Below are positions 1-4,919 of a stretch of DNA of 5,259 nucleotides, piece by piece (within the stretch, counting starts at the first letter, position 1; each line of letters opens with the position of its first letter). The position numbers and the translations under genes were made by a program. The notes beneath the pieces were generated by a model. It was given only the letters and a program-made list of their open reading frames with translations, did not search any database and was not told the origin of the DNA. This DNA comes from Rhodospirillales bacterium. GTDB lineage: Bacteria > Pseudomonadota > Alphaproteobacteria > ATCC43930 > CGMCC-115725. The stretch is from contig JAATGI010000316.1 in assembly GCA_015654725.1 (NCBI GenBank), forward strand, positions 1 through 5,259. Direction: 5' to 3'.

Positions 1-101
1 AAGCCCGCGTAAGTGAGCGGCGCGCGTTCCGGCGCGCCGATGGCGGGCGCCTCGTCCGCGCCCCGCGCCAGCAATTGTTCGAGGGTCGCGAAATCGCTCA
101 A
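1..101 (-). CDS. AMP-binding (acyl-CoA synthetase-like) protein, N-terminal fragment
   Basis: Only the first ~33 codons are in the window; the gene runs off the left edge. The translation begins (M)SDFATLEQLLARG, continues through APAIGAPER and ends in APLTYAGL. This 'dLL..ga...pAi.ap.r.pLTY..L' pattern is typical of the extreme N-terminus of adenylate-forming ligases of the ANL superfamily (acyl-CoA synthetases, oxalate-CoA ligase-like proteins), which activate a carboxylate as acyl-AMP and then usually form a CoA thioester. None of the diagnostic AMP-binding motifs is visible, so the call rests on N-terminal similarity alone. I prefer the TTG at 101-99 because a GGGAG at 114-110 sits 8 nt upstream. 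A GTG at 110-108 is in frame but overlaps that GGGAG. The in-frame TAG at 134-132 (the stop of the preceding gene) bounds the start. The gene lies ~30 bp after the membrane methyltransferase and is probably co-transcribed with it. Confidence 0.6.
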   Translation of the reverse strand, partial: MSDFATLEQLLARGADEAPAIGAPERAPLTYAG

Positions 102-109
102 GGCCGGCA

Positions 110-114
110 CTCCC
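110..114 (-). promoter_or_regulatory. Ribosome binding site deciding a TTG start
   Basis: GGGAG on the minus strand (114-110) is followed by an 8-nt spacer and TTG (101-99). It cannot serve the in-frame GTG at 110-108, which it touches. This favours TTG as the initiation codon of the AMP-binding protein. Confidence 0.45.
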
Positions 115-131
115 GTTGACACGCGGCGATC

Positions 132-656
132 CTAGCGCAAATCCCGCCACGGCGTGAGGCGCGGCTGCCAGCGCCGAACCTCGGCGCCATAGGCGGCGAA
201 TTGCGGGCCGTAACGTCGGCGCAAGGCCGGCTCTTCATAAAACAGCACGAAGAGGTGAAAGCCGAGGCAGACCATGACGCCATAGGCCAGCAGCACTGGC
301 GCGCCGAGCCACAAGGCCTGGCCGAAAATCACCGCCGCCACCCCGACATACATCGGATTGCGGACATAGCGATACAATCCGGTGACGATCAGCCGGTCGG
401 TTGGATAGATCGGGGCCGGCGTACCGAGGCCTTCCAGCGCGAAGCGGGCGAAGGAGTCGAGCAGAATCGGGATGCCGCCGACCATCAGCACGATTCCCAA
501 CCAGCGCGTGGCTTCCAGACCCAGGATCGGCGGTTGGGCCTGCCATCGCGACAAGGCCCACGGTACCAGCCCGGCGACGACGCCCGGCGCCACAAGCAAA
601 AATCCCCCGGTCCCGACAATGGCACCGAGCTGGCGGGATGCCGCGTTGCTAACCAT
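132..656 (-). CDS. Membrane methyltransferase, isoprenylcysteine carboxyl methyltransferase/PEMT family
   Basis: This is a 174-residue integral membrane protein. Hydrophobic segments lie at about 10-32, 52-74, 103-120 and 121-141. The family signature is clear. It has GLYRYVRNPMYVGV at 93-106 (the 'G.YryvRhPmY.G' motif) and a C-terminal block starting YEEPALRRRYG (140-150), followed by F..Y...V.RW.P at 153-165; the paired Glu and the Arg/Tyr residues form the SAM-binding end in this family. Members transfer a methyl group from S-adenosylmethionine to lipid-like or membrane-associated acceptors such as prenylcysteine carboxylates or phosphatidylethanolamine. Bacterial members mostly have unknown substrates, so none is assigned. 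The length is normal for bacterial members. The ATG at 656-654 lies inside the 3' end of the preceding gene, sharing 8 bp (ATGGTTAG), and no purine-rich Shine-Dalgarno sequence is visible before it. Translation is therefore probably coupled to the upstream deoxyribosyltransferase-like gene. Confidence 0.88.
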   Translation of the reverse strand: MVSNAASRQLGAIVGTGGFLLVAPGVVAGLVPWALSRWQAQPPILGLEATRWLGIVLMVGGIPILLDSFARFALEGLGTPAPIYPTDRLIVTGLYRYVRNPMYVGVAAVIFGQALWLGAPVLLAYGVMVCLGFHLFVLFYEEPALRRRYGPQFAAYGAEVRRWQPRLTPWRDLR

Positions 657-2037
657 TCGGATTCGGGCCGGCCGGCGACAGCACCTTGGTCACGCGGTCG
701 ATGATCTGCACGGACAACGCCTTTTGACCGATGCCGGCGATGATGCCGACCGCCAGCGCGAGGCTAGCGGAACCGGCAAAGGCGCCCAGATCGGCGGTTC
801 CGATCTTCAGCGTGATGAACTGCAGCCGCAAGAACAACGCGAACACCAGCGCCAAGACCACCGCGAACAGCATGCGAATCACCGGCTCGCGACGAAGCCG
901 CACGAAATCCTGAAGGTCGTCGAAGGAAACGTTGCGCCAGGTCATCGCGACGGAAAGCCAGGCGCCGACCATCGCGCCGATGAACACCCAGCCGTAGCCC
1001 GCGACGGCATTGAGATGAAGCGGCGGGCCCGGCGCCGCCCGGCCGGTCAGGAAGATGGCCACGACGGCGACGGCGATTCCCACGAATGCCCATTCGGCCA
1101 AGCCCAACAAATATTTGAACACGATCCGCCGCCCGACACGCCTGATGATATCGGCGCGAATCTGATCGAGCGCGTCGCTCGCGAGCTTGGTTTGGACATT
1201 GGCCGCGACGCAACCCGCCTCGCCGGCTTGAAGGATCCGGGCGACGAACTCCTTGTAGGTTTTTTCGTCGGTGCCGAACTCCTTCTGCTGGTGGAGCAAC
1301 TTGAGAACATTGGCCGCGGCATAGACCTGTTGACTGACGCCGCTTTGATCGGTGGGCACCGGCCCGCTCCAGTCCGGTTTGGGCCGGAGATTGAAATTCT
1401 CGTTCTTGTGGCCGCCCTCGAACTCGAACGCGGGCGCGGTCGGTTTCGGTTTTGTATCGGCCGCGGCGGGCGGCGGGCGATCGATGCCGCGCTTCACCCG
1501 TTCCGCGATCAGCGCCGCGCTGGCGCGGAAGGCCTCGAACGCCGCCATCGTCGGCGCCATGGCGGCCGGCACCACCGTCACCGCGCCGCCCGAATCCTCG
1601 ATCGATCGCGCGATCATGAGATTGTCGATCAAGGCGAAATTTTCCACCGCCAAGCTGTCGCGGTCGCGCGGCTGCCCGTTATCGTCCTGGATCGGTCCGC
1701 GCGCGTCGCGCACCCGCGCGAGAAAGTTCGTGACGTCGCCGCTATAGCCGTAAACCGGTTTGCCGCTCGAAAACAGAAAGCCGAGCTCGAAGACGGTACC
1801 CGGATCGGCGCTCGGGCCGCGAAAGGGGGTGAGGTTGACCAGGCCGATATCGGCTTGCCGCATCAGATCGCAATTGGCGCGGAAGATCGCCGCCGCGTCA
1901 TTCACGCCGGGGTCGTTATCGAGCGGAAACAATCCGTCGAGGCCAAACTCGCCGCAAATCGCTTGCTTGCGCGTGCCGACCTCGCGAGCATTGGGCAGAA
2001 AGACATCCGGCCCGGCCAGATAGACTTTGACAGCCAT
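649..2037 (-). CDS. Nucleoside 2-deoxyribosyltransferase-like domain fused to a multi-pass membrane module
   Basis: This is a 462-residue protein with two distinct halves. Residues 1 to ~185 are a complete nucleoside 2-deoxyribosyltransferase domain: VYLAGPDVF (5-13), GLFPLDN (35-41), IFRANCDLM (51-59), AD..LVNLTPFRGPSADPGT (62-81), FELG with the putative nucleophile Glu84, and NLMIA (139-143). Asp78 and Glu84 are six residues apart, as are the active-site Asp92 and Glu98 of Lactobacillus leichmannii NDT. The family cleaves or exchanges the N-glycosidic bond of deoxynucleosides through a covalent deoxyribosyl-Glu intermediate. A Pro/Lys-rich linker (~186-205) and a mostly helical soluble stretch (~232-304) follow. 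Then come about four hydrophobic helices, ~306-330, 347-366, 388-409 and 418-440, separated by a charged loop FDDLQDFVRLRREP (372-385). Stand-alone family enzymes have about 150-170 residues, so ~275 residues are extra. AGAGGGA (2047-2041) precedes the ATG. The gene lies 18 bp after the dioxygenase and overlaps the methyltransferase by 8 bp. Substrate and biological role are unknown. Confidence 0.85.
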   Translation of the reverse strand: MAVKVYLAGPDVFLPNAREVGTRKQAICGEFGLDGLFPLDNDPGVNDAAAIFRANCDLMRQADIGLVNLTPFRGPSADPGTVFELGFLFSSGKPVYGYSGDVTNFLARVRDARGPIQDDNGQPRDRDSLAVENFALIDNLMIARSIEDSGGAVTVVPAAMAPTMAAFEAFRASAALIAERVKRGIDRPPPAAADTKPKPTAPAFEFEGGHKNENFNLRPKPDWSGPVPTDQSGVSQQVYAAANVLKLLHQQKEFGTDEKTYKEFVARILQAGEAGCVAANVQTKLASDALDQIRADIIRRVGRRIVFKYLLGLAEWAFVGIAVAVVAIFLTGRAAPGPPLHLNAVAGYGWVFIGAMVGAWLSVAMTWRNVSFDDLQDFVRLRREPVIRMLFAVVLALVFALFLRLQFITLKIGTADLGAFAGSASLALAVGIIAGIGQKALSVQIIDRVTKVLSPAGPNPNG

Positions 2038-2040
2038 CGT

Positions 2041-2047
2041 TCCCTCT
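2041..2047 (-). promoter_or_regulatory. Ribosome binding site of the deoxyribosyltransferase-like gene
   Basis: The minus-strand AGAGGGA lies four bases before the ATG at 2037-2035, inside the 18-bp gap after the dioxygenase stop. The gap has no room for a promoter, so the gene is expected to be translated from the upstream transcript. Confidence 0.6.
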
Positions 2048-2055
2048 TGCGTCCC

Positions 2056-2940
2056 TCACGCCACCGCGTCCATTACCGAGGCCGAGTCCTCGGTGGTGCT
2101 GCGCCTGAGCTCGCGCTTCTCGCTGAAATCGAAGCGCTTGCCGCGATGGAGCGTGCAACGGTTGTCCCACATCACCACATCGCCGACGCGCCAATGATGG
2201 CGGTGGACGAATTCCGGCTGGGTGGCGTGCTCGAGCAATTCCAGCAGCAGCAAACGCCCTTCCGGAAGCGTCATGCCGACGATCTCGCGGGCATGGGCGC
2301 CGATAAACAGGGTCTTGCGCCCCGAGCCGGGATGGATACGCACCAAGGGCCAGCGCACCGGCGGAATCGCCCGCTTCTGTTCCTCGGTGTAGTCGGTGTC
2401 GCCGAGCACGGCGCGCGAATGCAGCGCCCAATGCTCGGTCACGAGGCCGGCGATGTCATCCTTGGCGCGCCGCGGCAGCGCGTCGTAGGCCGCGCGCATA
2501 TCGGCGAATTCGGTCTCGCCGCCCCAGGACGGAATCGTGTGCCCGGTCAGGATCGAGAATTTGGCCGCCGGCGCCTGGAACGAGGAATCGCTGTGCCAGA
2601 CCATATTGCCGATGGTGGTGTAGATGCGGCGACTGTGGCGGCTCACCACCACGCCATCCTCATCGACATTGGACATGTCGGCCAGGGTCTCGTGCTTGAA
2701 GCGCTGCTTCTTATGCCCGGCCGCGATCCTGCCGAAACCGAGCTGGAACGGCCCGAACCAGCGCGTGAACTCCATTTGCTGGTCTTGATCCAGAGGCTGA
2801 TCCCGCCAGACGAGAACCGCGTATTTGTTCATCGCCTCCTCAATCTCGGCGGCGAGAGCGGCGTTGAGCGGCCGGCGCAGATCGATACCGCCGGCCTCGG
2901 CGGCGAAATGCGGGCTAAGCGGTTGAAAGGCAAGGGCCAT
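2056..2940 (-). CDS. TauD/TfdA-family Fe(II)/2-oxoglutarate-dependent dioxygenase
   Basis: This 294-residue soluble enzyme is of normal length for the family. The facial triad is visible: WHSDSSF gives His116 and Asp118 (HxD), and WDNRCTLHRG (258-267) gives His265. Arg280 in ELRRST sits 15 residues after the last His, matching the 2-oxoglutarate-binding Arg of TauD (His255/Arg270). GGETEFADM (140-148) is the usual family strand after the HxD motif. Enzymes of this class couple decarboxylation of 2-oxoglutarate to succinate with hydroxylation of a substrate, releasing for example sulfite from taurine or cleaving aryloxyacetates. The substrate here cannot be read from sequence, and TauD itself is not implied. 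The ATG at 2940-2938 has GAGGAA six bases upstream. It is the first gene of the leftward cluster, divergent from the exported-protein gene, and is followed after 18 bp by the deoxyribosyltransferase-like gene. Confidence 0.9.
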   Translation of the reverse strand: MALAFQPLSPHFAAEAGGIDLRRPLNAALAAEIEEAMNKYAVLVWRDQPLDQDQQMEFTRWFGPFQLGFGRIAAGHKKQRFKHETLADMSNVDEDGVVVSRHSRRIYTTIGNMVWHSDSSFQAPAAKFSILTGHTIPSWGGETEFADMRAAYDALPRRAKDDIAGLVTEHWALHSRAVLGDTDYTEEQKRAIPPVRWPLVRIHPGSGRKTLFIGAHAREIVGMTLPEGRLLLLELLEHATQPEFVHRHHWRVGDVVMWDNRCTLHRGKRFDFSEKRELRRSTTEDSASVMDAVA

Positions 2941-3105
2941 GGCGGTTTCCTCGAAGGCGATGGCGCGACTTTAACCGATCCCGAGGCGCGGGCGAAGCTC
3001 CCCGCGAGGCTAAGCCCGGCGGTGCCACGGAACGGTAACAACTTCAACGCGTGAAATCGGCGCGGCTTTGCGCTAGCATGGCTGGCGTCGAGAACGGGGG
3101 ACGCG
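2941..3105. promoter_or_regulatory. Divergent intergenic region between the dioxygenase and exported-protein genes
   Basis: These 165 bp must carry the promoter of the leftward cluster as well as the rightward one. On the minus strand I see only the ribosome binding site GAGGAA just before 2940, and weak TTGAAG/TTGTTA -35-like words near 3047-3036 without a convincing -10. No clear operator-type palindrome was found. Confidence 0.4.
3051..3079 (+). promoter_or_regulatory. Candidate housekeeping promoter for the exported-protein gene
   Basis: GTGAAA (3051-3056, 4/6 to TTGACA) is followed after 17 bp by TAGCAT (3074-3079). Read with the preceding GC it gives GCTAGCAT, close to the alphaproteobacterial -10 form GCTANAWC. 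Transcription would begin about 3086, leaving a ~20-nt leader containing the GGGGGA ribosome binding site before ATG 3106. Confidence 0.35.
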
Positions 3106-3600
3106 ATGCGCGGGCTTGCGCGTATGACATTGGCCGTCTTGATGCCGCTGGTCGGGGGCAGCCTTTTTGCGGCGCCAGAGGCGGCGCGCGGCCAGGATCA
3201 GCAAGCGAGTCTCGAAGTGCCGACGCGGACCGATGTGGACTTGCCGATGCTTCGCGTCGCCAAGCCGCCCGCCGCCAAGCCGCGCAACAGCCACCGGCAC
3301 GCGGCACGGAAATCCCCCGCCGCCAAATTCAGTTCCGACTTTGCCTTCACCGATTATCCCATGACCGAAGGCAACCAGCCGGCGTTGTCGCTCGAGGTCG
3401 ATACCGCCGGCGAGGTTCGTTTTACCGCGCCGACGCCACTGCCGAGGCGCACGGCCAACGACGCTTCGAACGGCGAGACCTTGGCGCCGGATCGGTTGGT
3501 CGACGGTTCGACCTCGGCCTCGCTTCAGGAATTTGAGCAAAAGAGCGGAAGGGGGTTCACCTTGCCGCTGTTGCGCGTCGCCAACCCGGAACCGCAATAA
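3106..3600 (+). CDS. Small exported protein of unknown function with a duplicated LPxLRVAxP motif
   Basis: This is a 164-residue protein I do not recognise. The N-terminus has a signal-peptide shape: Arg at 2 and 6, a hydrophobic core (MTLAVLMPLVGGSLFAA, 7-23) and small residues for cleavage near Ala23 or in the AAPEAARG region. A periplasmic or secreted location is therefore likely; no lipobox Cys is present and the protein has no cysteine at all. The mature part is rich in Pro, Ala, Thr and charged residues and has no obvious enzymatic motif. LPMLRVAKP (46-54) near the start and LPLLRVANP (153-161) at the end are near-identical copies. A basic stretch around 58-70 (PRNSHRHAARKS) follows the first copy. 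Third positions are strongly G/C in this frame, which supports coding over the antisense frame. The ATG has GGGGGA close upstream. It is a single-gene unit, divergent from the dioxygenase and convergent with the amidohydrolase. Confidence 0.72.
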   Translation: MRGLARMTLAVLMPLVGGSLFAAPEAARGQDQQASLEVPTRTDVDLPMLRVAKPPAAKPRNSHRHAARKSPAAKFSSDFAFTDYPMTEGNQPALSLEVDTAGEVRFTAPTPLPRRTANDASNGETLAPDRLVDGSTSASLQEFEQKSGRGFTLPLLRVANPEPQ

Positions 3601-3670
3601 TTTCGGGCCCGGCCGAGGCATCCCCAACTGAGATAAGGGCCGCCAACCTCGTCGGCCACCCGACTTAAGC
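3601..3670. terminator. Convergent intergenic region with a weak possible terminator hairpin
   Basis: This is a 70-bp gap between two converging stop codons. GGCCGAGG (3611-3618) can pair imperfectly with CCTCGTCGGCC (3647-3657) across a ~28-nt loop, with a small bulge. There is no T-run on either strand, so this is not a canonical intrinsic terminator. Termination here may be factor-dependent. Confidence 0.2.
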
Positions 3671-4837
3671 CTACTCCGCCGCCTGGCGCGCCGCGAATTG
3701 GTCGAGGCGATAGAGTTTCGCCGCGTTGTCGCGCGTGAGCTTGCGGATGGTTTCGGGCGAGAGATGCTTCATCTGCCGCTCGACCGTGGCGTGGCTGTTG
3801 GGCCAGATGCTGTCGGGATGCGGATAGTCCGAGGCCCACAGCACCTGGTCGTCGCCATAGTATTTCAGCAAATCCATGGCGACATGGTCTTCCTGGAAGG
3901 TGGCATAGACCTGGCGCTTGAAAATCTCGCTCGGTTTGGTGACGAGATCGATGCCGCCTTTTTCGGCCCAAAACTCCTTCGCCTCCCAGAGCCGCCAGTG
4001 CCGGTAATCGAGTTCCTGGACCACCCAAGGGAGCCAGCCGAGCCCGCCTTCGACCAGCACCAGGCGCAGTTTCGGATGCCGCTCCAAAATCCCCCAGGCG
4101 AACAGATCGACGAAGGGATCGAGGAATTGACCGATCAGCGCCTTGGTCACGGTGAAGGTGCCGGCGATTTTGCCTTGCCCCGGATCGTTGCCGACGCCGA
4201 GAAACACCGTGACATGCCAGGACAGGATCATGCCGCTCTGTTCGAGCAGGCGCCAAAACGGCTCCCAAGCCTGGTCGTGAAGCCGCGGCTTCGCCAGCGC
4301 CACCTGCATCAGGACCTGCCGGAAGCAACCCTTGGCGATGAGCCGCTCCAATTCCTTGATCGCCGAATCCGGATATTCCGGCACCTGGGGCACACCGATA
4401 AGCCGGCCGGGTGCCACCGCGCAAAATTCCTCGAGCCAATCGTTATAGGCGCGGTAGCAGGCGTCGCGCAGCTCCTGGTCCGGCAGGTCGATCGCCGTCA
4501 CCGGGCCGTACATGACATGGGCCTCGACGCCGTCGCGATCCATGTCGGCGAGGCGCAGTTCCGGCACCGCCGGGCGACGCTCGCTCTGATCGGTAATGCC
4601 GCCGCGGTCGAAGGCATTGAAGAAGGGCAGCTTGGCGCGGGTCGGAACGATGCCGTCGAGACGGCCGCCCCAGCCGCCCCAGACCTTGCCCTCGCACACC
4701 CATACCGCCCGGCCGTCGCGCCGCTCGACATGGGGCGCCCGGTCGCGGAATTTCGCCGCCATGCGCGCGGTCCACAAATCCGCCGGCAGGTTATTGAGGT
4801 CGAGATGGTCGTCGCACGAGATGAAGCGATAGTCCAC
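3671..4837 (-). CDS. Amidohydrolase-2 family metal-dependent hydrolase/decarboxylase
   Basis: Translation from GTG 4837-4835 gives 388 residues, normal for this TIM-barrel family (Amidohydro_2; relatives include ACMSD and gamma-resorcylate decarboxylase). Recognisable elements, numbered from this start, are: the strand-1 motif ISCDDHLD with His11 and Asp13 as candidate metal ligands (HxD rather than the commoner HxH), RLADMDRDGVEAHVMYG (95-111), SWHV with His208, RHPKLRLVLVEGG (253-265), and ASDYPHPDSIWP (335-346), where Asp337 is the expected catalytic or metal-binding Asp. The 'SDYPHPDS.WP' signature is typical of a large subgroup often found in aromatic-degradation and other catabolic settings, most of it uncharacterised. 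The reaction is a metal-dependent C-N or C-C bond cleavage; the substrate is unknown. An in-frame GTG at 4876 would add 13 residues but lacks a ribosome binding site. The gene lies 63 bp downstream of the glycosyltransferase on the same strand. Confidence 0.87.
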   Translation of the reverse strand: MDYRFISCDDHLDLNNLPADLWTARMAAKFRDRAPHVERRDGRAVWVCEGKVWGGWGGRLDGIVPTRAKLPFFNAFDRGGITDQSERRPAVPELRLADMDRDGVEAHVMYGPVTAIDLPDQELRDACYRAYNDWLEEFCAVAPGRLIGVPQVPEYPDSAIKELERLIAKGCFRQVLMQVALAKPRLHDQAWEPFWRLLEQSGMILSWHVTVFLGVGNDPGQGKIAGTFTVTKALIGQFLDPFVDLFAWGILERHPKLRLVLVEGGLGWLPWVVQELDYRHWRLWEAKEFWAEKGGIDLVTKPSEIFKRQVYATFQEDHVAMDLLKYYGDDQVLWASDYPHPDSIWPNSHATVERQMKHLSPETIRKLTRDNAAKLYRLDQFAARQAAE

Positions 4838-4842
4838 GGCCG

Positions 4843-4849
4843 CTTCCTT
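4843..4849 (-). promoter_or_regulatory. Ribosome binding site deciding the amidohydrolase GTG start
   Basis: The minus-strand AAGGAAG is placed seven bases (from AAGGA) before GTG 4837-4835. The resulting N-terminus (VDYRFISCDDH) matches where family members usually begin. The upstream GTG at 4876 has no comparable signal. Confidence 0.6.
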
Positions 4850-4880
4850 CCCTATCCTCGTTCTTTTCGCCGACACTGAA

Positions 4881-4919
4881 GCACCGCGCCCGGTGCAGCG
4901 TCAACCGCCGCTGCGGCGG
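4881..4919 (-). terminator. Two adjacent perfect hairpins at the end of the glycosyltransferase gene
   Basis: GCACCG (4881-4886) and CGGTGC (4891-4896) form a 6-bp stem with a 4-nt loop. CCGCCG (4905-4910) and CGGCGG (4914-4919) form a 6-bp stem with a 3-nt loop over the last codons of the glycosyltransferase. An alternative pairing, GCAGCG (4895-4900) with CGCTGC (4909-4914), overlaps both. There is no T-run after them on the minus strand, so this may be a weak or factor-dependent terminator, or an mRNA 3'-end stabiliser, rather than a standard terminator. Confidence 0.3.

Noticed and set aside
3020..3050. A minus-strand promoter for the dioxygenase using TTGAAG or TTGTTA as -35
   Set aside because: No acceptable -10 hexamer lies 16-19 bp downstream of either word. 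A promoter must exist, but I cannot place it.
472..3054. An 860-codon open frame on the plus strand spanning three minus-strand genes
   Set aside because: Its translation is rich in Arg, His, Asp and Gly with no recognisable domain, and it lies opposite three genes with clear family motifs. Long antisense frames are expected in GC-rich DNA with G/C-biased third positions.
3073..3627. A 184-codon minus-strand open frame opposite the exported-protein gene
   Set aside because: The plus-strand frame has a signal peptide, a ribosome binding site, a candidate promoter and G/C-rich third positions. The minus-strand product is an Arg/Gly-rich shadow with no motif.
3525..4439. A 304-codon minus-strand open frame spanning the convergent gap
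   Set aside because: It is out of frame with the amidohydrolase, crosses both stop codons and has an Arg/Gly/Ala-rich composition typical of a shadow frame.
4838..4876. Upstream in-frame GTG (4876) as the amidohydrolase start
   Set aside because: No ribosome binding site precedes it, whereas the GTG at 4837 has AAGGAAG at good spacing and gives the usual family N-terminus.
3698..4879. A 393-codon open frame on the plus strand
   Set aside because: It is exactly antisense to the amidohydrolase, whose motifs (CDDHLD, SDYPHPDS) are unmistakable. The plus-strand product shows no domain.
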